NCBI RefSeq assembly: GCF_005116645.1
Contig: NZ_SWCM01000001.1
Span: 1 to 64,000, forward strand
Source of the DNA: Desulfopila sp. IMCC35006
GTDB taxonomy: Bacteria; Desulfobacterota; Desulfobulbia; Desulfobulbales; Desulfocapsaceae
DNA length: 64,000 nt
Reading direction: 5' to 3'
Shown: positions 31,549 through 40,953 of the stretch, piece after piece
Position numbering within the stretch: position 1 is the stretch's first letter
How the letters are laid out: each line of letters opens with the position of its first letter
The notes under the pieces: model-generated
Databases searched by the model: none
Seen by the model: the letters and a program-made list of their open reading frames with translations, nothing else
Told to the model about the DNA's origin: nothing
Translations under genes and position numbers: made by a program

Positions 31549-32556
31549 TTACTTATAATAGTCTTTATACCAATCGACAAACTTGCCGATGCCATATTCA
31601 AGCGTGGTGGATGGTTTATACTTAAAATCTGCAACCAGATCGTCGACATTGGCGTAGGTGGCTGGAACATCACCCGGCTGCATGGGCAGAAAATTTTTCT
31701 CCGCTTTTCGACCAAGGCAATCCTCCAGGACTTCGATATAACGCAACAGCTTTTCCTTGTTGTTATTGCCTATGTTATAGACCCGGTAAGGACAATAAGA
31801 TGTTGCCGGATCTGGAGCATCGCCATTCCAGGCAGAAGCGCTTTCCGGCACCCGCTGGACGACCCGGCAAACCCCTTCAACAATATCATCGATATAGGTG
31901 AAATCACGTTCCATTTTACCATTATTAAAAACATCAATAGGCCTGTTTTCGAGAATCGCCCTGGTAAACAGGAAAAGGGCCATGTCCGGTCGTCCCCACG
32001 GCCCATACACGGTAAAAAACCTCAGCCCGGTAGTGGGCAGATTGAAGAGATGACTGTAGGTATGGGCCATTAATTCGTTGGCTTTTTTCGATGCCGCATA
32101 CAAAGACACCGGGTGATCCACATTATCATGCACAGAAAACGGCATTTTCGTGTTGGCACCATAGACCGAACTCGAGGAGGCGTAGACCAGATGCTTTACT
32201 CCTGAATGTCGGCACCCCTCGAGGATATTGACAAATCCTACAATATTGGTATCCACATAGGAGTGGGGATTGATCAGCGAGTAGCGGACTCCGGCCTGGG
32301 CTGCGAGATTAACAACCGCATCAAAATTATATTTCTGGAAAAGGTTTTCCATCGCCTTTCTGTCAGCAAGCTCAAGATTCACATGGGTAAACCCAGGACC
32401 TTCAGCAAGAGCGGCCATGCGGTCTCTTTTCAATTGCGGGTCATAATAGTCGTTTACATTATCCACCCCAACGACTTCTGCCCCCCCGGCAATCAATTTT
32501 CGGGCTAAGTGCGCCCCGATAAAACCGGCAGCCCCGGTAACAAGTATTTTTTTCAT
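31549..32556 (-). CDS. NAD-dependent epimerase (UDP-glucuronate 4-epimerase type)
   Basis: Short-chain dehydrogenase fold enzyme of 335 residues. The Rossmann motif [12 protein letters not shown] is at 7-18, and the catalytic YAASKKANE (Tyr-x3-Lys) is near 155. [13 protein letters not shown] and [14 protein letters not shown] are typical of UDP-glucuronate 4-epimerases, which interconvert UDP-glucuronate and UDP-galacturonate for surface polysaccharides. Next to the class II aldolase on the same strand, 49 bases away. Other nucleotide-sugar epimerases cannot be fully excluded. Confidence 0.85.
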   Translation of the reverse strand: MKKILVTGAAGFIGAHLARKLIAGGAEVVGVDNVNDYYDPQLKRDRMAALAEGPGFTHVNLELADRKAMENLFQKYNFDAVVNLAAQAGVRYSLINPHSYVDTNIVGFVNILEGCRHSGVKHLVYASSSSVYGANTKMPFSVHDNVDHPVSLYAASKKANELMAHTYSHLFNLPTTGLRFFTVYGPWGRPDMALFLFTRAILENRPIDVFNNGKMERDFTYIDDIVEGVCRVVQRVPESASAWNGDAPDPATSYCPYRVYNIGNNNKEKLLRYIEVLEDCLGRKAEKNFLPMQPGDVPATYANVDDLVADFKYKPSTTLEYGIGKFVDWYKDYYK

Positions 32557-32605
32557 CTCTTCCAGCGTAAGTAATTTTTAACAATCAGGACGGGTACCAT
32601 CCAGC

Positions 32606-33877
32606 TCAATCATCAAAATCGCCTGGAGGTCCGGCATCGACAACCAGCGCTTTGGCCCGTTCAACGATCAGCTCTTTCGTCCATTCCATAGGATTTTCCA
32701 GCTGTTTTCCTTTCGGTCCCAGGTCAAAAGAACCTGCCTGCAAAATCAATTCCTTTGCCAGAGTGGCGGTACCCTCGGCGTTAAATACCTTGGTCAACAT
32801 ATTGTAGACGAACTCTTCCACTGCCTTGCTCATTCGCTCGCGAACAGCCCTCTCCTGAGCCAGGAGCAGGTTTTCAAAAGGCAGGTTGAGGTTTTTATAG
32901 TTGCCGCCCTTCCAGCCTTTTTCAGCAGCATATCTGGTCATCCTCTGCCACATTTCCTCTGAGACGCCCTGACCGGCAACTTTTTTAAAATTCCCGTCGC
33001 CATCCAGGATGGCATTACCGTAATCATTGACCTCCACTCCCCAGGAAACCATCTGCAGGGCGGTGGCTACATTGGCCTTGGTAGTATGCGTCCCCGCCGC
33101 AATTGCCCGCAATTTATCGGAATTATTTCCGGAAGTTCCATGCTGGGCTCCGGAGACGCCATAGCGCGCGATGGCCTCATGGATTCTGGCGGTCAATTCG
33201 ACCTGAATACCCTGGCCGCTTGCTTCCAGTCCGTGTGTCGATCCGTTGTTTAAGGCGATCCAATCAGCAAAAATACCATGGGCATTAAGCCCTTTTATCA
33301 GAAACGAAGCATCATCCACGGTGGAAAGACCCTGGTCACCTTTAATCTCCCCCACTTCCGTCTCGAGACCGGCCCATATGGGAATACAGGGATTGAGTTC
33401 AAGGTTGGCCAGAAGATTTTTATCGTCCGGCATATGTGATGCATCAACCGCAATGGAGGTTATCCCCGCATCAAACATGGACGGTATTTCCATTTTTGCA
33501 AACGGTATATCGGCTTCACTTTTTATGCCGTAATGATCGGCATGAATGGCCACCGGAATGGTGATACCCAGTTCATTGCAGATACAATCCACATGCAGGG
33601 CAATATTGTAAAAATTGGTTGGGCAGTAATTCGACTCGGAGCGGGCTATTTCGATAAGCAGTGCAGCGTCGGCACGCTGTGCAGCCATAAGGGCACCGCG
33701 TATGATAAAGCTGTTGCGGCCATTAGCCGCAATAGTCATGGCCCTGCCCTTTTTCACCAGTGCCTGATCAATCACCTTACCACTGACGATCAGGGCCTGC
33801 GAATGAGGAAAACGTTGAGTAATATTAGGGGGTCTGCCGATCTGAATCAATTTTTCATACTCTGCATTTTTACCCAT
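32606..33877 (-). CDS. fba: Class II fructose-bisphosphate aldolase
   Basis: Zinc-dependent aldolase, 423 residues, longer than the usual 340-360. Metal and catalytic motifs include HADHYGIKSE (Asp and His), ETEVGEIKGDQ (Glu), NGSTHG and HGTSGNN, with DASHMPDD in between. The extra length lies mostly at the N-terminus (about 60 residues before the barrel) and in the C-terminal tail. Splits or joins fructose 1,6-bisphosphate in glycolysis or gluconeogenesis, a complement to the FBPase at the start of the window. A more distant ketose-bisphosphate aldolase specificity is possible. Confidence 0.85.
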   Translation of the reverse strand: MGKNAEYEKLIQIGRPPNITQRFPHSQALIVSGKVIDQALVKKGRAMTIAANGRNSFIIRGALMAAQRADAALLIEIARSESNYCPTNFYNIALHVDCICNELGITIPVAIHADHYGIKSEADIPFAKMEIPSMFDAGITSIAVDASHMPDDKNLLANLELNPCIPIWAGLETEVGEIKGDQGLSTVDDASFLIKGLNAHGIFADWIALNNGSTHGLEASGQGIQVELTARIHEAIARYGVSGAQHGTSGNNSDKLRAIAAGTHTTKANVATALQMVSWGVEVNDYGNAILDGDGNFKKVAGQGVSEEMWQRMTRYAAEKGWKGGNYKNLNLPFENLLLAQERAVRERMSKAVEEFVYNMLTKVFNAEGTATLAKELILQAGSFDLGPKGKQLENPMEWTKELIVERAKALVVDAGPPGDFDD

Positions 33878-34013
33878 AAAATACCTCCATTCGTTTTTTC
33901 CATTGATCTTTTGGTGTCAACATTATCTTTATCGATAATATGAGCAAAACCTGGCCCAAAGCTCCATTAACTATTAATGCAGACAAGGTGAAAAATCCAG
34001 TTAGGAAATCCTT

Positions 34014-34804
34014 TTATTCTGATATGTTCTCAGGGGGCGGTGAGGCATCGCCAAAGCCGGAAAAACCTTTTTTACCAAACAGCCAGACGGCCAGGACGCT
34101 GATTTCGTAGAGGAACATGAGCGGAACAGCCATCATCAACTGATTGACCACATCGGGTGTCGGCGTCAGGATGGCGGCAATGATAAAGTTGACAAGGATG
34201 GAATATTTGCGGTTGCGATTCAGAAAACCGACATCGACGACCCCTATCTTGGCCAGAAAGACCATGAATATCGGCATCTCGAAGATAGCACCAAAGGCAA
34301 GCAGGAGCCTGGTCGCCAGGGAAAAATACTCGCTCACCGCCGGCATGGAGGTGAGAAACTCGTTATTATAGCCGACCAGAAATTTGAAAGCGGGCGGAAA
34401 AACAATAAAATAACCAAAAGCAGCCCCGCCGATAAAACAGAAGCTGGAAAGAACGGAAAACGGTATGACCACCCGTTTTTCATGGCTGAACAGGCCGGGT
34501 GCGACAAAGCGCCAAATCTGCGAAAAAATGACCGGACAGGCGAGCAGAACGCCACAGACGAGCGCGAGCTTTAGATAAAAAAAAACCCTTCCTGGTACGA
34601 GGTAAAGATAAGCGATGTTCCTTTCGGCAGGACTTCGGTCAATGGTTTAAAAAACCAGGTGCCGATGGGCCGGATAACGGCATAGGAGAGACAAAAGCAA
34701 ATAAATACGGCGACCAACGAAATAATAAGACAGGAACGCAGCTCTCTGAGATGTTCAGTCAACGCCTGTCTCTGAAAGTTTTCACTATCATCTTGCTCTA
34801 TCAT
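34014..34804 (-). CDS. tatC: TatC translocase subunit, with apparent frameshift
   Basis: Multi-spanning core of the twin-arginine protein export system. The N-terminal part (34804 to about 34581) reads HLRELRSCLIISLVAV and ends at TSYQEGFFFI-stop. The C-terminal part is in another frame, with EKRVVIPFSVL and several helices, and ends at 34014. The break lies in a run of nine A (nine T in the gene) at 34577-34585 on the forward strand. Adding one base restores GFFFYLKLALV, the expected sequence. The total then is about 263 residues, normal for TatC. Either a real frameshift, a sequence error, or transcriptional slippage at the A9 run. It is listed as one gene because both halves are intact. 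No tatA is nearby. Confidence 0.75.
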
Positions 34805-34964
34805 GTGTTCATATATCCTGAAAATTGACTTTTCATAACTGCCGGTTACGGAAAATGACTTGAATACCATCTGCGATTCAATTTGGCAAGATGGACCAGG
34901 CAAGGTTTATCCTTTTCTCAAGCTACAGCCATTCAACCAGACTGCATACCCAGGCCCGAATCCA

Positions 34965-35294
34965 ATGAATGAAGCAGAACCAAGAACCAGCAGCGAGCCT
35001 GCACCAGCCTGGCATGTCTATATTGTCTGCTGTAATGATAACTCATACTATACCGGCATCACTACCGATCTCATGCGCCGGATGGAAGAACACAATTCAG
35101 CCAAGAAGGGTGCGAGATATACCCGCACCCGACGTCCAGTAGAATTAGTCTACTTTGAAAAAGCGCCTTCCAGATCGATTGCAACCAGACGAGAACTGCA
35201 GATCAAAAAGCTGCCTTTGAACAGCAAAAAACAGCTAATAAAAACATGCCCGCCCAGCAGCTGGTTAACCATAAAAAGCCCGGATCTTCTCTGA
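34965..35294 (+). CDS. GIY-YIG nuclease superfamily protein (UPF0213/YhbQ-like)
   Basis: A 109-residue protein with the GIY-YIG layout: WHVYIVCCNDNSYYTGITTD near the N-terminus (shown as VYIVCC and YYTGITTD), then RRMEEHN, and ARYTRTRRPVELVY. The C-terminal Glu is in RRELQIKKL. The start at 34965 is chosen because upstream residues do not look like the family; no good ribosome binding site is visible. Its last 30 bases overlap the end of the convergent MetE-like gene. Confidence 0.78.
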   Translation: MNEAEPRTSSEPAPAWHVYIVCCNDNSYYTGITTDLMRRMEEHNSAKKGARYTRTRRPVELVYFEKAPSRSIATRRELQIKKLPLNSKKQLIKTCPPSSWLTIKSPDLL

Positions 35295-36332
35295 TACCCC
35301 TTTGGTCAACGCCAGCACCTTACGCGCCTGCTGCTCTGAAACAGTTCCGGTGCCACAGCTTGGCGTAATCAATGTCTGCCGGTACACTACTTTTTCATCA
35401 ATGCCGATAGCCTGCAATCGACGGGATTGTTCAAACCACTTCTCGACCAGGGAATCGACTTCTTCAATGTCGATAAACTCGGGCGTCGTCGGCACGATGC
35501 CGGTGGCCAGGATCCCGCCGCGGGCAAAAAAATCGGCCAGCTGCTTGGAGTAGAGGATCAATTTATCAAAATACGAATAGGCATCGTAGCTGATGATATC
35601 GACGCCTGAATCAAACAGCACCGGCCATTCAGTGTTGGCACAGACGTGCACTCCCGTCAGCCCGTTTTCCGCTCGAACAGCAGCAAAAACCTCATGAAAA
35701 GAGCTAATAATATCTTCATTGGTGATGGTGATAAAGGCTGAAGAACCAAGTCCAGCCAGGCCCGGTTCATCAAAAAACATTATCGGTCGTCCGCCAATTT
35801 CAGCCATTTTTCTGGTCTGCCATCTTGCTTTCAGGGCCAGGTGCTTTACTGCGGCATCACGAAGCTCATCATTATAAAAAATAGCCCTCCCGGCCTGATC
35901 GACCAGCCCGGTACAAAAAGTGATCGGCCCGGTCGTCTGCCCTTTCATGCCAATCAGTTGTTCCTTTCGCTTTTCAGCTTCCGCCAGAAAAGTGTAAAAC
36001 CCTCTGGCCACTTCCCGGGAGATTTGAAAACGTGACCCGTCAAGGGACGTCTGTCCTTCGGAAACCAACAGAAATTCCTCATAAAAAGCGAGCAATTCTG
36101 TGGCAAAGCTCTCGCTCTCCGTATCTATGTATGTTTTTCCATTTGCCTCCCTGATACCGGGCAGGCCGGGGATAAACTGGAGAATCATCCCCTCCTCCTT
36201 ATACACCGGCAACTGGGGCCACAAAGGAATCTGGGGGGTAAAATCAAAAATTAATTCAGTCGCTTCACTATGATCTTTCAGGGGAAGACTGCCAATGAGA
36301 AGCGGCAGGCAGTTCGGCATAAATTGTAACAT
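35265..36332 (-). CDS. Cobalamin-independent methionine synthase-like (MetE core) protein
   Basis: A 355-residue protein of the MetE/UroD TIM-barrel superfamily, about the size of the catalytic half of MetE. Zinc-ligand candidates are His229 and Cys231 (GVHVCANTEW) and Cys326 (TPSCGTGT), which match the His-x-Cys...Cys pattern of MetE. The N-terminal half of full MetE is absent. Short MetE-core proteins in anaerobes are known as folate-independent methionine synthases that use methyl-corrinoid proteins. That is a reasonable guess here because the window holds much C1 metabolism, but it is not proved. It lies alone between the GIY-YIG gene and the VWA/MoxR pair. Confidence 0.65.
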   Translation of the reverse strand: MLQFMPNCLPLLIGSLPLKDHSEATELIFDFTPQIPLWPQLPVYKEEGMILQFIPGLPGIREANGKTYIDTESESFATELLAFYEEFLLVSEGQTSLDGSRFQISREVARGFYTFLAEAEKRKEQLIGMKGQTTGPITFCTGLVDQAGRAIFYNDELRDAAVKHLALKARWQTRKMAEIGGRPIMFFDEPGLAGLGSSAFITITNEDIISSFHEVFAAVRAENGLTGVHVCANTEWPVLFDSGVDIISYDAYSYFDKLILYSKQLADFFARGGILATGIVPTTPEFIDIEEVDSLVEKWFEQSRRLQAIGIDEKVVYRQTLITPSCGTGTVSEQQARKVLALTKGVSEKIRAFYG

Positions 36333-36504
36333 ATTCAGAAACCTTCAGGAAAACTGTTAACATTGAGGTAAATACAATGGAGAGAATTAATAATGCCGAA
36401 AAAGGAAATGTCACCCTGCAAAACGGCTCAAATCATTTTGTGAAGAAACTTTTGCCGCAGTAATTGTGGGCGGGGTTCTTCCACCGGTGTCGACGCAATG
36501 CACC

Positions 36505-37695
36505 TTACTTGCTCATAAGATATTGCACCCCTTTCTCTAATCCATCCAGAGACAGTTCAAACATAGGAATAATGGACTGGATAACCTTGATGCTCTGGGT
36601 GTACGGCCAGTGATTACTGGGAATGGGATTAAGCCAGATGGTTCGCGGAAAACATCCGGCAAGAAATTTCAGCTGTTCGAGAGACGGCCTGCCGCTTCGT
36701 TCAAAAGCATAGATTGAGCCATCAGTGGACATTAATTCATAAGGGGCCATACTTGCGTCGCCAACTATGATCATCCGGGTATCCGGATCCAGTTTGGCAA
36801 AATCCTGAATCTGGACAGCTCGCCGGTATCTGGCCGGATCCTCCCATAAAAGATCATAGATGGTATTATGGAAAAAATATGTTTTGAGATCCTTGAACTG
36901 CGACTTTGCATAGCTGAACAGGGTCTGCACAAGATCAACATGGGGTTCCATCGACCAGCCGCCATTGTCAATAGCCAGGATAATTTTTAACCGGTCGACG
37001 ATCCCCCGCTCAAAAATCAGTTCAATCTCCCCACCATTGCGCATGGTCTGATAAATTGTTGCATCGATATTGAGTTGGTCCTTAGTCCCCTGCGGAACAA
37101 GATTGCGCAGTCTTTTAAGCGCCTCACCGATGGAACTTTTGGTCAGGACTCCATGCACCGAATATTCTCTGTACCGCCGCTCGTTGGCTACTTTCACCGC
37201 CGATTTGTTTATTGACCCCCCGCCCACACGCAGGCCACCGGGATGAAGTCCCGAATGGCCAACGGGCGAGGTTCCTCCGGTGCCGATCCATTTGGATCCA
37301 CCGTCATGTCTCCCCTCCTGATCCTGCAACCGTTGCTTGAAATAGTCCAGCAGTTCCTCTGGGTTCATCCGGCTAAGTTGTTTTTCATCAACCCCCAAAG
37401 CGGCAGCAAGCGATTTAGGATCCTTAAGCCATTCATCCAGCATACTTCTGGCAAGCAGCTCAAGAGCCGCTTCATCCACATCGGGCAACTCGGCCCCGGC
37501 AAAAATATGGGCAAAAACCTGATCATAGAGATCGAAAAATTTCTCACTTTTGACGAGGATCGTTCGCGCGGCGGTATACAGGTCGTCTATGGAGTTGACC
37601 AATCCACCTGCCATGGCCCGGTGCAGAGTGAGATAGGACGTCGGACTCACCGGTATGCCGACCTCTTTCAACTTATAAAAAAAATCAATAAACAT
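36505..37695 (-). CDS. VWA (CoxE-like) domain protein
   Basis: A 396-residue protein with a von Willebrand-type domain in the C-terminal half. The metal-ion-dependent adhesion motif DxSxS is degenerate: AIDNGGWSMEPH near residue 245. The N-terminal half is helical with FYKLKEVGIPVSPTS. A Gly-rich middle segment (about 133-160) follows. It is 15 bases downstream of the MoxR-type AAA gene on the same strand; such pairs act as chaperone systems that activate metalloenzymes. The start has ggaaggtgag upstream. The client is not known. Confidence 0.8.
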   Translation of the reverse strand: MFIDFFYKLKEVGIPVSPTSYLTLHRAMAGGLVNSIDDLYTAARTILVKSEKFFDLYDQVFAHIFAGAELPDVDEAALELLARSMLDEWLKDPKSLAAALGVDEKQLSRMNPEELLDYFKQRLQDQEGRHDGGSKWIGTGGTSPVGHSGLHPGGLRVGGGSINKSAVKVANERRYREYSVHGVLTKSSIGEALKRLRNLVPQGTKDQLNIDATIYQTMRNGGEIELIFERGIVDRLKIILAIDNGGWSMEPHVDLVQTLFSYAKSQFKDLKTYFFHNTIYDLLWEDPARYRRAVQIQDFAKLDPDTRMIIVGDASMAPYELMSTDGSIYAFERSGRPSLEQLKFLAGCFPRTIWLNPIPSNHWPYTQSIKVIQSIIPMFELSLDGLEKGVQYLMSK

Positions 37696-37710
37696 GACTC
37701 ACCTTCCGCA

Positions 37711-38553
37711 TCAGAAGATACGTTTTTTGAGCAGGCTGCCAAAGGATCGTTGATAATCACCACTTTTCTTGAAGAGAACCCCGAGGTAGGGGATTTCTTT
37801 CTTCAGTCGTTCGCCATCATGAAAATCGGGGTCTGCCGCCAGTGCCCGTATCCAGTTGATCAGTTCACGGGTAGCCGGTTTTTTCTCAACACCTTCGATA
37901 TTGCGCAGATTATAAAAGGTATGTATGGCATTCTCGGCGAGCCTCTGGTCAATTTCAGGAAAATGAACGTTTATTATATTACGCATCATCTTGGGATCAG
38001 GAAAAGCGATATGGTGGAAATTACACCGCCCGAGAAAGGGATCGGAGAGATCTTTTTTGGCATTGGAGGTGATAATAATCACCGGCCTCTGCCTGGCCCG
38101 TATCGTTTCATCGGTTTCGATGATATCAAACTGCATCTGGTCGAGGACGTCGAGCATATCATCCTGAAACTCCGTCTCAGCCTTGTCGATCTCATCGATC
38201 AGCAGGACACAGCGTTTGTCCGCGGTAAACGCCTGGCCGATCTTGCCCATCTTAATGTATTCATTAATATTGCTGACATTTCTGCTGGAATCACCGAAGC
38301 GACTGTCGTTCAGGCGAGTCAAAGTATCGTACTGATACAGGGCCTCCACGAGCTTCATGCTCGATTTGACGTTTAAAATAATCAGCTGCATCCGCAGCGT
38401 CTCGGCGATAGCATGGGCAAGCATGGTTTTGCCGGTGCCGGGTTCTCCTTTCAGCAGCAGGGGCATTTCCAGCACCATTGATATGTTCACAATTTTTGCC
38501 AGTTCCTGGTCCAGAACGTATCGTGCAGAACCAGTGAAAGGATTTTTGTTCAT
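37711..38553 (-). CDS. MoxR-family AAA+ ATPase
   Basis: About 280 residues. The ATG at 38553 is used because aggatt is just upstream; a TTG at 38565 is an alternative. Walker A GEPGTGKTML near residue 36 and Walker B LLIDEIDKAE near 118 are clear, and SNAKKDLSDPFLGRC includes the sensor and arginine finger region. With the VWA protein downstream, it forms the MoxR-VWA pair that typically inserts metals or cofactors into enzymes such as CO dehydrogenases. Confidence 0.88.
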   Translation of the reverse strand: MNKNPFTGSARYVLDQELAKIVNISMVLEMPLLLKGEPGTGKTMLAHAIAETLRMQLIILNVKSSMKLVEALYQYDTLTRLNDSRFGDSSRNVSNINEYIKMGKIGQAFTADKRCVLLIDEIDKAETEFQDDMLDVLDQMQFDIIETDETIRARQRPVIIITSNAKKDLSDPFLGRCNFHHIAFPDPKMMRNIINVHFPEIDQRLAENAIHTFYNLRNIEGVEKKPATRELINWIRALAADPDFHDGERLKKEIPYLGVLFKKSGDYQRSFGSLLKKRIF

Positions 38554-39566
38554 GTCAATCCTCAACGTTTATATTATTTTATCAATCGGTCATCTATAGA
38601 GTGGCCGCAACGAACAGGGAAGCTCCCTCCAACATACTACCATTTCATGTGCAGCTAGAGGTACCATTTACCACCATTATTTTCGACCATGTTCTTGCTT
38701 TTCAAATATATTCATTTTTATCTATAATATTACTGATAAAGAACCGGCAACTACTATTCCCGGTTACCTCTAACCAATGAAACTGCTCTGTATCACTTAA
38801 AGAATAAAGGATATAGACATTAAGCAGCTATTTATTTTTATGTTTTCACTAAAGATAGCGAACTGTTGCCGATTTTCAGACTATTCCATAGGCATTGACT
38901 TTTGATTTTCCTATTTGTAGATTCAACTTCTGCTAGAATTTTGCAAGTGGGTACTAAAAAGTAAACGACCGGTTCAATGCAGCTGATCGTTTAACTATCG
39001 AATTTCACTTGACTGATCGGAGAGCAAAAAAATGCAATATCACAGTTCAGCAAACAGGGCCTCGGTTTCTCGGAAGGCACTCTTTTTACTGACATCTGCA
39101 TGCATCCTCTTTAGCCGTATTTCTTCCCTAGCACTCTTTTTCATCCCCTCTTCCCTGCAAAAATCCTTTCCCGAAAAAATAATAGCTTTCAGACAAAATG
39201 CTGCGGACACAGTCAATTCTTTTAAGACGTGCAGCATTTCGGTCTATAGAACTCTCATCGCTGATATATTGCTGACAGGTAAAAATACTTTTACTCGCTC
39301 GTCCGTCCTACCGATTGCACGACAGGACAAAAAATATATATACAGGACTTTTTTGAGAGATTCTTGAACAAGTACATGCGTACAGTAAAGCTTTTTTGCG
39401 ACGACAACCATAACCTAAATCTGCCAGACAACCCACGCCAAACAAGGAGGATTATTGTAAACATACTGGCAAAAATCATTCTCAAACCACAGTCGAATAG
39501 TGCCTGCGAGCGGTTTGGCCGTCTCGCCGACAATGCGTAACTGGATAGGAAAAAAGGAATAAGTCA
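38554..39566 (+). other. About 1 kb intergenic region upstream of the module 2 operon
   Basis: A/T-rich, especially 38680-38960. A possible small gene lies at 39032-39367 (111 residues, basic, one hydrophobic stretch at about 17-38), with ggagag upstream at a good distance; I see no homologue-like motif, so I do not call it a gene. The end of the region holds the aaagga ribosome binding site of the first module 2 gene and probably its promoter. Confidence 0.45.
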
Positions 39567-40889
39567 ATGTCAGAAAGCACCATCAAAATCAAAGGAAAAA
39601 AGCAAAGCTCCTTTCTAGACAAGGTCAAGGAGATCATCCCGGACGGTGGAAATCTGAATCTCTGCCTCACATGCGGAGCCTGCGCTTCAGGCTGCCCTGC
39701 AACAGGGCTGGCGGATATGGATCCACGAAAATTCCTGCGCATGTGCGCCATGGGAATGGATAAGGAGGTGACCACCCATCCATGGGTATGGATGTGCACA
39801 ATGTGTCAGCGCTGCATCTATGTCTGTCCAATGAAAATAGATATTCCTCAACTCGTCTTTAATGCCCGCGCAGAATGGCCTCGTGAAGAACGGCCGTCAG
39901 GTATCATGAAATCCTGTGATATGGCACTCAGAAACGAATCCAACAGCGCCATGGGTACAGCCCCCGATGACTTCATCTTCGTAGTTGAAGATGTACTCGC
40001 TGAATACAAAGAAGCCCAGCCCGAATTCAAGGACATGGAAGCCCCCATCGACAAGGAAGGCGCTTTCTTCTTCGTCAATCAGAACTCACGGGAACCGGTC
40101 ACCGAACCTGACGAAATGGTTCCGCTTTGGAAAATCCTGCATCTCGCCGGGGTTGACTGGACATATGGCAGCAAAGGATGGGCCGCCGAAAATTACTGCA
40201 TGTTTCTCGCAGACAATAAATGCTGGGAAAGGGTAACGAGGGTTTCGGCCAACCAGGCCGATGCATTAGGGTGTAAGGTCTTTCTCAATACGGAGTGAGG
40301 ACACATAACATTCTCAGTCCGGGCCGGACTGAAAAAATTCAATATTGATCATAAATTCGAAGTAGCTTCGATCTATACCTATTATGCAAAATGGATTCGG
40401 GAAGGACGACTGAAAGTCAGCTCCGCCTGGAACAAGGACCGCAAAATCAAGTTTACAATTCAGGATCCCTGCCAAATTATCCGTAAAGGCGAGGGAGATG
40501 TTGTCGCCGATGACCTGCGATACGTCATCAAATCGGTGGTCGGGGAAGAAAATGTCATCGAGATGACCCCAAACAAATCGAACAACTACTGTTGCGGTGG
40601 CGGCGGCGGTTTCCTGCAATCAGGTTTCACTGAGGAACGCCGCGCTTACGGCAAAATCAAATTCAACCAGATTATGGAAACCGGGGCGGATTATTGTATT
40701 ACCGGGTGCCACAACTGCCATGCCCAGGTGCATGATCTTGGTCATCACTTTGGCGCCAGCTACGGTACCGTGCACATCTGGACGTTGATCTGCCTGTCTC
40801 TCGGAATCCTTGGTCCCAACGAACGGTCCTATCTCGGAGACGACCTGAAAGATGTAGACGTGTTTCACCCGGAGACTTCCCTGTATTAA
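39567..40889 (+). CDS. CCG-domain Fe-S protein (HdrD/GlpC-like), selenocysteine-containing
   Basis: Read through one in-frame TGA (40296-40298), the protein is 440 residues. Two [4Fe-4S] motifs, CLTCGACASGC (Cys33-43) and CTMCQRCIYVC (Cys77-87), are followed by a region (about 160-225) resembling a first CCG domain without its cysteines. The second CCG domain is complete: TE-UGA-GH at residue 244, where homologues have the Cys of ECGH, then QDPCQ, CCGGGGG, and CHNC. A strong hairpin sits 15 bases after the UGA. The CCG cluster is the site for disulfide-type substrate chemistry in HdrB/HdrD. It is first in a cluster with MetF-like, HdrA, MvhD, MetV and MetF, so it probably supplies the HdrB/C-type partner. 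Confidence 0.87.
40314..40332 (+). promoter_or_regulatory. SECIS hairpin in the CCG-domain gene
   Basis: A perfect 7-bp stem (tcagtcc/ggactga) with a gggcc loop begins 15 bases after the in-frame UGA at 40296. Position, stem, and GG in the loop fit a bacterial SECIS element. Confidence 0.75.
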
Positions 40890-40953
40890 TGATGCACAAT
40901 TTAATCCAGGGCTAAATAAACTGGTTTGCTCTGACTAGGAGGGAAATAAGCCT

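Noticed and set aside
39032-39367. Open frame of 111 residues with a good ribosome binding site
   Set aside because: No conserved motif, A/T-rich region, basic composition without family match. Recorded in the intergenic entry only.
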